Source: Boswellia sacra
Taxonomy: Eukaryota; Streptophyta; Magnoliopsida; Sapindales; Burseraceae
Assembly (NCBI GenBank): GCA_013180625.2
Contig: SNVD02009593.1
Span: 1-64,000 of the forward strand
Length of the DNA stretch: 64,000 nt
Direction of reading: 5' to 3'
Shown here: positions 23,653 to 36,102 of the stretch, piece by piece
Layout of the letters: the number at the start of each line of letters is the position of its first letter
How positions within the stretch are numbered: position 1 is the stretch's first letter
Notes under the pieces: generated by a model
The model's input: the letters and a program-made list of their open reading frames with translations, nothing else
What the model was told of the DNA's origin: nothing
Database searches by the model: none
Program-made: the position numbers and the translations under genes

Positions 23653-26600
23653 GTGTTCAAAGAAATTCCTGTGATGGCTGCATCAACTTGCAAGTATGAG
23701 ATTAAGAAGTTCGATGGTAGCAACGACTTTGCTATTTGGAGGATGAAGATATTGGCTTTGTTGGACAACCTCAGACTGGATAAGCACTTGAGGGCGAAAG
23801 CAAGATGCTGGATAGCTACAATGCTAAGAAAAGAAGCGATATCATGAAAATGGCCTATAACACGTTAATTCTTTACTTGAGTGACAAGGTGTTGAGGCAA
23901 GTCTCGAAGATGAAACTATGGCCGAGGTATGGTTAAAGCTTGAAAGCCTTTATATGACTAAGAATTTGTCTAGTAGGTTGTATTTGAAAGTTAAATTCTT
24001 TAAATTCAAAATGATTGAGGATAAGAACTTGCAAGATCACATTAATGAATTTAACAAACTGTGTTTAGATCTAGAAAATATACAAATAGAATATCATGCT
24101 GAGGATAAAGCCTTGGTGTTGTTACATTCGTTTTTGAAATCATATGAGACGTTTGTAGATATTTTGAAGCATGGTAGAGAGATATTGTCACTTGATGATG
24201 TGATTGATGCGTTGAATTCGAAAGATCTCCAAAGGAAGAATGAGTTGGGTGAACATTCAGGTCAAGGGTTGCACGTGAGAGGTAGGAAAGAAAAACGTGA
24301 CTATAAGGGCAAGTCACACTCAAGGTCAAAGTCGAGCGAAAGAAAGCTGTAGCATGCTTCTACTGTCATAAGGAGGGGAATATTAAGAAGCTTTGTCCCA
24401 AGAGAAAAAGAATGAGAAAGGAAAGAACTAAAAAAAATGATGCTACAATTGTAGAAGATGGATATAAGAGTTTAGACGTGTTAGTTATGATCACAAAAAA
24501 CTCGAAGAAGCAATGGGTCTTGGATTCTGATTGTTCGTTTCATATGATGCCAAACAAAAGCTGGTTTGAATCTTATGAGAAGATTGATGGTGGATAAGTT
24601 TTGTTAGGTGACAACAAAGCTTGTAGCGTGGTGGGCATAGGGACGGTTCGAATAAAGACTCATAATGGCATGGAAAGAGTTTTGACAGCTGTGAGGCACA
24701 TTCCAGTGCTGAAGCATAACTTGATTTCACTCAGTACGCTTGATTCCAATGGCTGCAGTTATAAAAGGAAGAATAGCACCTTGAAAGTTACAAGAGGATC
24801 CTTGGTTGTAATGAAAGCCATGAGGAAGAATGGCTTGTATATTCTCCAAGGCAGCACTATAATTGGAGAAGCGGGTACGGTATCGGGCATGGATTATAAA
24901 GCCTACTTATGGCATAAAAGGCTTGGCCATGTGAGTGAAAGAGGCCTCCAGTAGCTGTAGAAGCAAGGATTGCTGTGCGGAGATAAGTTGGTGAAATTGG
25001 AGTTTTGTGAGCATTACGTACTTGGCAAGTCTACGTGGGTAAAATTTGCTTCCTCGTCTTATGTAACAAGAAAAACTTTCAATTATATCTATTCTGATCT
25101 ATGGGGTCCATCTAAGCATGCAACTTTAGGTGGAGGTAGACATTTTTATGTCCATTATCGAATACTAAGGACAAGGCACTCTAAAAATTTAAACATTGGA
25201 AAAGGATGGTTAAAGTCCAAACGGGTAGAAAAGTTCGAAAGCTTAGAACTGATAACGGTTTGGAGTTCTTGAATGAAGAGTTCAATTGCTTTTGTAACAA
25301 TGAAGGAGTGGTAAGGTACAATACAATATCTGGGACACCATAATAAAATGGCTTGGCTGAAAGGATGAATATATGCTTCTTGAAAGGATTCGATGCATGT
25401 TATTAAGCGTTGGATTACCCAAGAAATTTTTGGGAGAAGCAGTCAACACGACAGTATATCTAATCTATAGATGCCTGTCAACAACTATTGGTTTCAAGAC
25501 GCCCGAAGAAGTGTGGACATGTTTGCCTCCAAGTTATAGTCATTTGAGGGTGTTTGGTTGTTTGGCGTATGCACATTTCAAGCAAGGCAAGTTAGAGCCA
25601 AGGGCAAGAAAGTGCATGTTTGTTTGCTATCCAGAAAGTGTGAAGGGATACAAATTGTGGTGGCAAGAGTCGAATGTTTCGAAGTGTTTCACAAGCAGAG
25701 GTGTCATTTTAAGAGAGTCGGAGTTCTATTTTGGGGGTTGTTCAAAACCTCAATCAATACCTAGTGATAATGCCACGGATGTAGATAGTGTTGGGACTAA
25801 GGTGGAGCTCCATGAGGTTGAAGATTCTCGAAAGGAAGAGGCAGTTGAAATAGTAGAACATGATGACGTTGAGGAAGTCCTTGATGAGTCTGATGACTTG
25901 AGGAACTATCAGCTAGTAAGAGATCATGCTAGGGAGACAGTATTACCACTGGTGAGGTATGGACACGCTAAGCTTATAGCTTTTGTATTGTCAATATCAG
26001 AGGAGATTGATGGTAATGAGCCTAGAATCTATAGGGAAGCGATGGCTTGTAGAGATAGTAGTCATTGGCAGTAGGTAATGAGGGAGAAAATGGATTCTTT
26101 GAATGAGAATCATTCCTAGATATTGATTAATAACACTACTAGATAGAAGGGAGTAGGTTGTAAATGAGTATTTAAACGGAAGGAAGATGGTTGTGGGGAA
26201 GGAAAGCCTAGGTATAAGGCTAGGTTGGTGGTAAAAGAATTCACACAAAAATAGGGTATTGATTTCAATTAGGTTTTCTCTCATGTTGTAAAACACATGT
26301 TTATTAGAGTACTACTGGCTCTAGTAAACCAGTTTAATATGCAGTTGGAGCATATGGATGTCAAAACCACATTCTTTTATGGTAACTTGGAGGAAAGGAT
26401 TGTGATATCACAACTGGAGGGTTTTGTAAAAGTAGGTAGTGAAGACAAGGTGTGTTGATTAAAGAAATCCTTGTATGGCCTCAAGTAGTCACCATGGCAA
26501 TGGTATTTGAAGTTTGATGAGTTCATGATCAAACATGGGTATACTAGAAGTAAATGTGATAGTTGTGTATACATCAAGTGGTTAAAAAATGGAGTTGAGA

Positions 26601-27592
26601 TTTTCTTGTTATTGTATGTTGATGACATGTTGATTACATCGACGAACATGGAAGAAATTCGAAATTTGAAAGGGCAGATCAACAAGGAATTTGAGATGAA
26701 AGATTTGGGTTATGCTAAGAAGATTTTGGGGATTAAAATAAGTAGAGGTAGAGATAAAGGCTTGTTATTTCTGTCTCAAGGTGACTATTCTTAAAATGCT
26801 TGAGAAATTCAACATGGGTGGTGCAAAGAAGGTAAAGATTCCTTTGACAGGTCACTTGAAACTTTAATTATCATAGTCTTCTACTACATATATAGAGAAA
26901 GAGGAGGTGGCTAAAATTCTTTATGCAAGTGCTGTTAGGAGTTTGATGTACTCCATGGTTTGCACAAGACCTGATTTGGCATTTGCAGCTAGCTTGGTGA
27001 GTCGTTTCATGGCAAATCCGGGTAGATATCATTGGAAAGCTATCAAGTGGATATTCAAATATCTCAAGGGTAATTCGAGCTACAGGTTACTGTTTAAGAG
27101 AAGCAAAGACATGGATGAAAAGCTAATGGATTATGTAGATGCAAGCCTTACAGGAGATCTTGATAAAAGAAGGTCGTTAACCAGTTATGTGTTCACGTTG
27201 TTTGGTTGCACCATTAGTTGGAAATCCAATTTACAATCAGTTGTGGCTCTTTCGACAACTAAAACGGAGTATATTGCTATTACAGAGGCTGTAAAAGAAG
27301 CATTGTGGTTGCAAGGGCTTGTGGGGAGTTTGATGCGAGACAAGACAAGGTAAAAGTGTTTTGTGATAACGAAAGTGTAATACATTTGACTAAAAATCAA
27401 ATGTATCATGAAAGAACCGAACATATAGACATCAAGTTGCATTTCATCAGGGATGTCATTGCTGAAGGGAAGGTTTCAGTAGTTAAAATTCATACTGAAA
27501 GAAATCCTGCAGATATGATCACTAAGCCTATTATGAGTGTCAAGTTCAATACTTGTTTGGATTTGATACAAGTAATGGATGGACCGTTTTAG
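23653..27592 (+). pseudogene. gag-pol: Copia gag-pol polyprotein gene, broken
   Basis: Gag starts near 23677 (MAASTCKYEIKKFDGSNDF). It is frameshifted near 23845 and ends in a zinc knuckle, CFYCHKEGNIKKLC, at about 24355 in which the usual His is replaced. The protease signature WVLDSDCSFHM (about 24512) has Asp for Gly in DSG. Integrase pieces lie at 24970-25980 (LWHKRLGHVSERGLQ just before, YIYSDLWGPSKHATLGG). The RT core is at 26507-26794 with LLYVDDMLITS, and RNase H at 26907-27592 with YVDASLTGDLDKR and STTKTEYIAITEAVKEALW. Many stops and frameshifts break it. The order gag, protease, integrase, RT, RNase H defines copia. Confidence 0.9.
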
Positions 27593-27651
27593 CTTGAAGG
27601 TGGACGTGGCTGGAATCTACTATGGTGATTTACAATATGGAAACACAAGCT

Positions 27652-27670
27652 TGATCCAAGATGGAGATTT
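27652..27670 (+). promoter_or_regulatory. Polypurine tract of copia element 1
   Basis: ATCCAAGATGGAGATTT lies directly before the 3' LTR, as expected for plus-strand priming. Confidence 0.6.
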
Positions 27671-28070
27671 TGTAAAGTCTATGGCTCAACTTGTGAAGTG
27701 CAGGTAGAAAAGTGGCACAGGCGCACAGCTCCAGATACACACTAGATGCGGTATCAGACATGTGAAGGAGTGTTACGTAGAAGCGCAGATAATTCTACGT
27801 AGGGGTGCAGATTCTGGGTTTGCGGATGCATTTCGGGTAGAGAGTTCGTGCCAGAGTGCAGGTACTATGACGCAGGAGCGCAAGTCTTATGACACCCCAA
27901 GATTTAAGTAAGTTTGGCTTACATGTATATTGTAAAAATATATATTATTAACATTATGAGGTATGTATATATATATATATGAAGAGGGATGAAATTAGAT
28001 GCAATAGAGGGGCTAATTAACGAATTGAAAACTTAAAGGGTTAGACTGAAATTTTGCAGATTTGGATAAG

Positions 28071-28080
28071 TATAAAAGAG
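28071..28080 (+). promoter_or_regulatory. TATA box of the solo gypsy LTR
   Basis: TATAAAAGAG sits about 180 bp inside the LTR, followed by a C-rich leader. It is the likely Pol II start region of the lost element. Confidence 0.55.
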
Positions 28081-30189
28081 AGAATTCTAGAGAAATATAT
28101 TCATTTGATCCTATCCCAGCAGCCAGCCCTAATCGCTTTCTCCTCCATGGTTGCCAACAAATTAAGCAAGAGGAAGAAATCTAGAGACAAAGTAGAGGTA
28201 GAAATCAACTTCTCCTCCCATTTCCTTGCATGGTTCCATTATTTTTACGGGAAATTAATGTGATATGTTATAAATTTTGGAATAATTGTGTTATGTGCAT
28301 TCTGGAATTTGTGTGAAATCATGATATTACATGTTTTATGGTATATTGAAGGAGAAGACATGATGTTTGGGAAGCTAGGAAACATGATTGAGTGAAATTC
28401 CTGCAGGGCCTTTTTGCTGAACAGGGGTTAGTCCGAAAATTCTTACAAATTCCATGGTTGTTTTCTGACTCTGAAATTTTTATATGATAAACTAGACACT
28501 TCAAGGAGTTTATATAATTTTGAAACACTTGAAAATTCGTAGTGTGTGAATTGTAATGAATTTTTGAATTTCTGGTTCGAAATTGTGAATTCCCCTGTTT
28601 TAAAACAGGGCAGGGGAAATGAACTCGATTTGAGGGGGCAAATGTTTGTAAAATTTCGTGATTTTTAATATGAAAACCCTTGGGCATGTTTTCTGTTAGA
28701 CTGTAAATTTTTATGGTTTTTAGAGTTGTGTATGAATTGTTATGATTTTTCAAATCTGGACTTAAAGAACTGTGAATGTTAAGTTCCAGAACTGAGTTTG
28801 TAAAATAAATTCCGTTTGACTGCCTTAGACTCCTTAGAAAATCATGATTTTTGGTGAAATAACTCTTATATGTGTCTAGTTTTAGACTGGAAATTTTGGT
28901 GGAGATTGGATTATTGTAGAATTCTATAAAATTCTTCAAAGTTGCACTGTTCAGTTAAAAGGTCTGCAGACAGATTTGCTGTGTGAATGAAATTAAGGAT
29001 TTTCAAGGGGTAAATGACCTTATTTTGACTCAATAAAATTCATGGACTATAATATGTATGTCTATTTGATTTCCATGAATTTTGGTGATGATTGGAAATG
29101 AATAACCTCTTATTATAATAATCCAACCAATATGTGTGTGTGATAGAGTTTAATAAATGATGTTATTGGTTTGTTGAATTGTTGTTAACCTAAGGGATTT
29201 AATGACTTCTAAATGGACACTGATCAATGTGTCATGACTATGGCAATGGTTACCAGAGAGGAAGGAGAAGAAGAAGAGATGAACTTTAAACAACTGCTTA
29301 TCAAGAAATATATGAGAGCAAATTAAGAGGCAAGGCTAACCAGGTAAGTAGTTAGACCCTTCTGAGGACACAATAGATGTTAACTTTTAATGAAATATGT
29401 TTAATGATTGTGTTTGTGAATATCTATGAAATGTGTAGATGGAATGTGGATTGGGTCATGAATACATGGACATTGATATGAGAAATGATTTGATTTAGGT
29501 TTATAGTGATTTATGAAATGTGTGATTTCACACACTTTGATGAGTATGTGAGCTACATGTTGGTGTAAATTCTATGTGTGTGAGATGTAGAAATGTGAAT
29601 GTGCTCTCATGTAGGTGAATTTGTTGTGATTTGGCTTGAATAATATTACCAATGAAAAGATGTGTGTATATGAAGAATAAAATACATGCCAAACGTTCTA
29701 GGATACTAATTCCTCATGTGGATGGCATGACAAATGAATATCTATGAAATACCATGTGTATTAGAGTTCCACGAATATGTATGAGTGGAAAATGAATGAG
29801 ACCAGTTATACATGGAAATGGTTGTGCAACGATATGATTGAAATAAATCGAAGAGTAATGGAAGGTGTTGGCACGAATAAAGATGTCATTGGGGTTCTAT
29901 ATGTGTAGAAATGATGCCAATGTGTGGATTGTGCACATCCATAAGCGTATATGAGATATGTAGGCTTATTGTATTTGTGAATGTATATGTGATTAATGAG
30001 AAGCCTACGTAGAACCTCAATTATGAAAGTAAACTGCAATACTGTGATGTGCGAAGGCATGCATCATTGCGTGATGTGTTATGAATTTGAAATTTCATGC
30101 CAAGCCCATGGGAATATATTGAATGTCGAATGTGAAATGTGATACCGTTAAATGCTAGCATTATGGTGAATGAATTGTGATAAGTTGTG

Positions 30190-30675
30190 ATTGGGTTAGA
30201 AGCTTGATATAAAGAGCTTCACTTATGTGACTGAAATGTGAAATGTGAAATGTGATATGTGAATGAAAGCTTAATATAGAGCTTCACTTATGTGACTGAC
30301 TGAAATGTGAAATATGATATGTGAGTGAAGGCTTAATATAGAGCTTCACTTATGTGACTGAATGTGAAAACTGATATGTGAGTGGCATGCCATAACTTAG
30401 GATATTTGGCTCTCATGGCTTGAGGGGAGGTCTAGACCATGTGTTTCTCTATATGAGATTCGGTAGCATGGGCCCGGTATCACCCGGATTGTCAGACTAG
30501 CCTTGAGCTATTTCATGGGTAGGCCTTTGAATGTATCTGTACTGTTCTGTATCCCCATGGCTTGAGGGGAGGTCTGGACCATGTGTTTCTCTAGACGAGA
30601 TTCGGTAGCATAGGCCTGGTATCACCCGGATTGTCAGACTAGCCTTGAGCTGATTCATGGGTAGGCCTACATATG
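30190..30675 (+). repeat. Short tandem repeats inside the solo gypsy LTR
   Basis: Three units of about 65 bp (30198-30385) share AGAGCTTCACTTATGTGACT. Two units of about 143 bp (from 30415 and 30558) then share CATGGCTTGAGGGGAGGTCT and CACCCGGATTGTCAGACTAG. Confidence 0.75.
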
Positions 30676-32004
30676 GGAACTGACTGTAAAATGAAAAGTC
30701 CTACCTTGATTAGAGAGCACTGTTCCTAAGTGTCTGTGACTGTACTGTGGAAGCTTCTGAAATTATGTGAAATGGATATCCATATGAACAATGTAGCTAG
30801 CTTATGGAAACTCATGTGTGAATGATTTATATATTTATGGGAGCACATGAGGATGTGATAGACTTGTGGAAAGTTTATGTGTAAATGAGACATGTGTATA
30901 CAAATGGGTGTATGTGATGAGCTTTGACATAGAAAAGCCGTGTTTGATCACCCATAGACAAGTATTTAAAGAATTAGAAATATGATGGGATAAGTGAGTA
31001 ATTGATCTAGGAAAATTGGCCAATGATGCAAGGTTTGTGCATGAGCACCATTAAATGGTACATGAGCTCATCTTTAACAGACTTAAAGAGGTATAGCTAG
31101 AGAATGGCATTGCTGTGCCATACTGTCCTTGCTGGAGCACCAATTGCACCGACTCAAGTAAGAGAGAATAAAGAGTTGGCGCATGCGTGCCTCTCCTTTG
31201 GTGCAGGAGCGCAGAACTGAAATTTGCAACGGACATGCTAGTTCCCTTGCGCAGAGGCGCAATCCTTAAATAGTGAAATCAATTTTCTGTTTTTTTTTTT
31301 TAGTAGAGCACTGGTGGCTTATATACTAAGAAATAATCGGTAATTGGTGATTTATGGAATAAGTTTTTAATAGTGGTCATAATCTGAAATGGTTATCGTC
31401 ATTAACTGTTTTATTGTGACTGTTACACCAATTTTATAATTCTAGCTACTTACTGAGTTTCATACTCACTAGTCTATTGTGTACCTCAGGTATTCGATCA
31501 GTTAAAGATTAAGGGAGGATTTCGGCATAGCGACGATTGTGTTCCCTTGGAAAGTTCTTATCCGCTGCAGTATTACTATGTTGGACATAGGGTGTGACAA
31601 GTCTATCTCCTGGTACAATCAATATTACTTGTCACGCAAATAATTGGCCTATAAGCCTTAGATTATAAATAAAGGACGTGTTTTTCAATGTAATATAGAT
31701 CTGACAGAGCAGAGAAAAGAGAGAAAGAAAGAGAGTTAGGGTTTAGAGAGATTTGAAGTTTCTTAGGGAGAAAAAAACTAAATTTCTTTTAATTGTCCTT
31801 GTAAAAACTCTTGTATCTCTTGTTTTTAACCATCGAGGATTGATCATCACCAGCAACTGGATGAAGGATCACATTTTGTAGTTTGAACAAGTATAAATCC
31901 TCGTGTTCTTGTGTTCTTACTTTGATTTATTTTGCTTGGATGTGTTAAAACTCTTAGTTAAACCTCTTGTGAGTTTATGTACTGCTCAATACTCATCCAT
32001 AACA

Positions 32005-33356
32005 AAATTATCTTCTCCTCTTCAAACTCGTAGTTCTTTGGAAATAATGAATAGAATTCAAAACATCATTTCAAATATAAGCGAAGATAAAAGTAACTTA
32101 CTCTAACTGCCGGCATAATGTTACATTTCTCTTTTGATAAATCCCATATCTTACAATTTAGCACATCTTTCTAGTCTTTGATGTCAGATTTACCACGCAA
32201 GAGGCCACCAAGAGCTTTTGCTGCCAAAGGCAAGCCATTGCACCTTCTAACTGTCCTCTCACCAATTCCCCTTAAGTCTTGATCCTGTACAGCAAAATCT
32301 TTCACCACCAACTAGCGCTGGGCAAATACACGTGGACAATCATCATTTGACAACTTATCCAATAGACACTCTATATCGGCCTTCATCATTAATGAAACAC
32401 CTCATTCCTAGTTGTAATAACAATCTGACTTCCAGGTGAGGCAGCTTCAAAAGGACCGCAAAAGACTGTCCGTTTTTCATAGTTTTCACCCCAAACATCA
32501 TCCAAGACAAAGAAAAACCTCTTTTTGGAGAGTTCTTCCCTCAGTTTTGACTTGGAGCATGTTTAGATCATTGAAAATGTCAATTGGAGGAATAGTAACA
32601 GAGAATAGAATTGTTTTCGTGACTTTGGTAAGATCAAAATCTTCTAAAACGCAAACCCATGCTTTGGTAGCAAAGTGATTCTTTACTCCTAACATCATTG
32701 TAGACAAGTTGAGCAACAGTTGTCTTGCCCACTCCTCTCATCCCAATTATAGGAATAACAGAGACTCCATCTCCGTCATCCTTCAACAGCAATTCAATTA
32801 CTGCCTCCTTATCTCTTTCACTACCATATGCTTTGGCTTCATTCACCAAAGAAGTTGTGGGTATTCCTTCGCTGACTTTTTTGACCTCCCTCCCGAGTTC
32901 TCTTTCAAATGGAGCCTGTCTTTGACTGTGGCAATATTTTACAATCTGGAAGTGATCTTCTTTACTTCTGAGCTTATCTTGACATTGAACTTAACAGATC
33001 GTGGATTTAAACTGGAGCGGCAGGTGGAAATGAGCTTTTGTACTTGTGCTGGGCCGAGGCTTATCATGCAATAACTTCCTCCGCGAAACTTCAGTTTCAA
33101 ACTCATCCACTATGTCTTCCACGTCGAAGGCTAGGCTTTTAAGGTCGCCAAGCCAGCTCATCACTAACCCATTTGTCATCTGCTTCTCCTCAGCATCGTC
33201 AAGCAGTGCATGAATCTTCACCAGTATCTTTTACCACTCCATGAGATCAGCCTGGATTTTCTCTTGGCGGGCAAACTTCAGCAGTTCAGATTAAGTTAAC
33301 TTGTTGAATAGCGTCTGAATGGAGGCAGCTAGAAAGGCATCTCCAATTATAGACAT
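32005..33356 (-). pseudogene. CNL relic P1, N-terminal coiled-coil and NB-ARC half
   Basis: The start codon is ATG at 33354-33356 (MSIIGDAFLAASIQTLFNKL), matching the intact gene's first residues. The coiled-coil region has in-frame stops (after FNKLT and after ADLMEW), then DVEDIVDEFETE. NB-ARC pieces include LVNEAKAYGSERDKEAVIEL, a P-loop altered to GMRGVGKTT, a damaged RNBS-A/kinase-2 region and a [11 protein letters not shown] region on the far side (about 32200). Homology reaches the copia border at 32004 within the RNBS-D region (FPKNYEFEEEKII). Joined with 20024-22868 it was once a single full-length gene of about 4.2 kb. Confidence 0.9.
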
Positions 33357-34099
33357 GGTTTCTTTGAAGAAACAAAAGCAAATATGCAGATTAAAGTCGA
33401 GTTTAGATTTTCTCAAACCCTTTTCGTTTGGCCAAGGCTGTCAACGCTGACTTTTTTGCACAGTAAAGTTTCGCGGTCATTGGAGGTGGAGGGTAGAAAA
33501 GAAAACAGGAAAAGGCACTTTCCAGTTGTTGATTAAGTTCATACGCTGATGAGGAGGTAAAATCTTTTTTTTTTTTTTTAAAGAAGACTGCACATTTTTT
33601 TCCAAAAAAAAATCACATTGAGGAATAAAAATTTCCCCTTTGCTAATTGCTTACTTTAAATAAATGGTTCCTGCAGTCAGCAATAAGGTACACGACCACC
33701 GGAGTCGTTGATGCATGATTTGTCTCGTCATTGCTGATGCATGACGGCTTATTATTTATTAAACAATCAGTGTAGTGGTTGAAAGTTAGCTAATAATAAC
33801 GATAACAACAACAACAACAATAATAATAATTAATTAATTAAACAATAAAATAAGATTTTACTAATTTCAAATAGTTTCTCTATCTCAGTAATTTTCTCAT
33901 ATTTTTCAATTTCTTTCACTTACCTTGTGACTTTGATGTTAACAGTGAACTCCAAATTCAATTAAACAGTTTTGAATCATTTTATGTATTATTATCTCAT
34001 AATAAATATAAAACGTTATATCTGTTGGAAAGTCGCTCAATTTTAAAGATAAGGATGCATGATATTCGTAATTGTAATTTAATAATTATGATGTTGAGC
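33357..34099. other. 5' flank of relic P1; no gene
   Basis: The first bases upstream of the P1 start resemble the intact gene's leader (TTTTGTTTCTTCAAAGAAA). Beyond that are poly-T/poly-A runs, a (AAC)n/(AAT)n microsatellite at about 33798-33845 and AT-rich DNA with no coding signal. Confidence 0.5.
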
Positions 34100-34860
34100 T
34101 AGTTGTTAATGAAATTGAATGGAAATCGATCTAAGAGTTATTGAAAGTGTTTTCAGCTTTTGCTGATGTGAGATTGGTGGGCTGTCATAATCATGGGCCA
34201 ATTCTAACAATCCATTTTGTAATTTCTTCGAACTAAGTGAAGACAATAGGCCATCCTCTTGAAAGTACTTAAGAAATGTTTTAAAAAAATCCACTTTTAA
34301 GATTTCCCTTTTTCTTTTTTGGAAATAATTTCTTCTGGAACCTAGATTTTCTTATTAACCTCTTATTTCTATCAAATTTACTTTAATTCTCTAAATATGG
34401 ATCTGATACTTAGAAAGCTGAAAAATATTTTAAAGAGTGTTTTTAAAAATAATTTTTGTTGTAAAAATTCTCATGTCATACTCCACTCCATGTAACCCCC
34501 CAGTTTTAGAATGGCCTGTATTTCACATTTTTAATCTTGAATGACTTAACGTTGATAGGAAATCCATCCTCTTGGAAGGATACAATGCCTGACAACTTTC
34601 TATATTCAAATAATGAAGAAAGGTCAGATTTTTCATGCAGGGCCCCGATGGTTTCATGGAAGGCAAGCCCTCCTGCTGGAAATCGAACAGCACAGAGCTC
34701 GGGCAATTGCATACACTAATATCTTTAAGATGGCTGTGTTTGTAGATGCCATTGCATAACGATTTACGATTAGATTTTTACGCCCATTGATTTTTGATTC
34801 TTTCGAGAGATGTGCTGTTATGCACCTTTTGTGCCATTGACTCCATCTTTCAACAGTTCT
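34100..34860 (-). pseudogene. CNL relic P1b: C-terminal LRR fragment
   Basis: Minus-strand similarity to the 3' third of the CNL family: about 34506-34860 covers LRRs with EDGFPINVKSFKIKN and a GIVSFQ phrase corresponding to GIVSFPKDGFPTNIKSLKIG of the intact gene. 34160-34300 covers the terminal PQLEESW region, badly diverged. It is a separate duplicate, upstream of P1 on the shared strand. Confidence 0.7.
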
Positions 34861-35947
34861 GAATTGTAAGGTCTTGAAGTGTCCTGGTCTAGAGCATACA
34901 GTTTACTGTTTTGTTGACTGGATGGTGCGCTGGAGAATAGAGTGAAACAATGTATGATGTAATGCCAGTTCTCACCAAAGAGTGTAGTTTTTAACTTCAT
35001 TTCTTAACGACATAGGCAATTTCTATCTATGAAGAAAATCCAATCTCAATATCTCCGAAGTTAAAGGGTATTTATTTGTATCAGCAATAGAATTTGATAG
35101 CTAATTAGTTACAAGTTGGACTTAGAGAGCATCCTTTGGCCTTCAAGACATTGTTGCTCAAACTACTAATGCAGGGTAACTTTACAGGTCAAGACAGACA
35201 GGTAAGCAGAAAAAAATAACCAAAGAGGAAAATGGAAGAGAGGAATGTCGTTGAATCTAAGACCTATTGAATCCAACATGATGTAGAAATTAAGATCGTT
35301 TTGTCCAAAAATATCCAATCAAAAGACAGCGTTTCTAATCTCATCACTGATGACATACTCAGCGAGAAATGGTTCAATATGCCAGAGCTTTTAGGAAGTT
35401 AAGCCGTGGTGATATCTACAATTTGTGACTACCATCTACGGTCATTGGTATAGTATATGGAATGGATACTGCATAATTTGTCGAAGGCTCCAATCAGCAG
35501 CTGATTCATACTGCACAAAAATTAAATAAATAAATAAACCTTCTTGAGAACACGCTGCAAGTGCAACACAGCAAGACCAACAAACAACACGCTACGCACT
35601 ATAATAAGACCAATAGCAAGAAGGAACCTGTTTTCAGTATATCAGCCAAAAATAAATTAGCCATAAAATTCAATCTGAAGAATATTGCAGCAGCTAAGGT
35701 AACAAACCGCAGCACAAGCAGAGTTGCCTTAAATTGATAAGAGCATCATTATTCAGCAGCCTAAGAATATCTTGAACAAAACCAACTAATACTCATTTTA
35801 TTTTATATTCGAAAGAGAGGCAGAAATGTAAACTTGGCTGTTTTTATCCAGAGAATGAATAAGAATATAAATGATTGAAATTTGTTCTGATTTAAACAAG
35901 AATATAAATGTTGGTTTCGTATTAATCGATTCCGATACCTGTGATTT
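34861..35947. other. No supported gene
   Basis: On the minus strand at about 35460-35630 there is a short methionine-less open stretch with a strongly hydrophobic run (LLAIGLIIVRSVLFVGLAVL) preceded by a plausible AG acceptor. This could be an exon of a membrane protein or chance. Nothing else is recognisable. Confidence 0.35.
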
Positions 35948-36102
35948 ATGAAGTTAAACAGTATTCAATCCTCTTCTTTGATCAAACACCCATGTGACCC
36001 ATCTCCAATCTGTGAAAACGTAAGGTATGTGGGCAATGAGAGGCCAATATTGTCCTCTATCCTTTCTGCACCTTTTTTAAAGCAAAAGATATCCATCTAT
36101 AT
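35948..36102 (-). pseudogene. CNL relic P2: C-terminal end
   Basis: Minus-strand remnant of the CNL terminus around the bases corresponding to KDGQHWPRIAH (near 36040-36060). It is separated from 36791 by the solo LTR. The two sides share the target duplication TATAT. Confidence 0.6.

Larger units (their letters stand above)
27888..31599 (+). mobile_element. 3.7-kb solo LTR of a Ty3/gypsy chromovirus (Tekay/Del-like)
   Basis: The insertion begins TATGACACCCC and ends GGGTGTGACA, nearly inverse termini in which the usual TG start has become TA. A 5-bp duplication, AGTCT, flanks it. It is non-coding throughout. A TATAAAAGAG box at 28071-28080 is followed by a leader-like CCCAGCAGCCAGCCC. The 3' part has TACTGAGTTTCATACTCACT and CCTCAGGTATTCGATCAG, typical of long chromovirus LTR ends. 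Solo LTRs arise by recombination between the two LTRs of a full element. The ORFs in it (28319-28939, 29806-30060) look fortuitous. Confidence 0.8.
22869..32004 (+). mobile_element. Ty1/copia retrotransposon (Tork-like), interrupting CNL relic P1
   Basis: The left LTR is 22869-23538. The right LTR starts at 27671, is split at 27887 by a solo gypsy LTR, and resumes at 31605-32004. A primer site TTGATATCAGAGCC (tRNA-Met type, one change) follows the left LTR, and a polypurine stretch CAAGATGGAGATTT precedes the right one. Coding is on the plus strand, opposite to the host gene. No target duplication is present: the flanks read TGTTT and AAATT. Comparison with the intact CNL shows about 34 bp of host sequence missing at the junction, so a deletion accompanied or followed insertion. 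About 5.4 kb remain when the nested LTR is removed. Confidence 0.9.
27671..32004 (+). repeat. 3' LTR of copia element 1, split by a solo gypsy LTR
   Basis: LTR parts 27671-27887 (217 bp) and 31605-32004 (400 bp) together match the 5' LTR. The break carries the duplicated bases AGTCT at 27883-27887 and 31600-31604. It ends CCATAACA. Confidence 0.88.

Noticed and set aside
28319..30060. Open frames of 206 and 84 codons on the minus strand of the solo gypsy LTR
   Set aside because: The region is an LTR with terminal repeats and TSD. The frames lack motifs and have biased, AT-driven composition.
35455..35635. Hydrophobic minus-strand stretch resembling a transmembrane exon
   Set aside because: No start codon, no partner exon and no recognisable family nearby. 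Noted only in the gap description.
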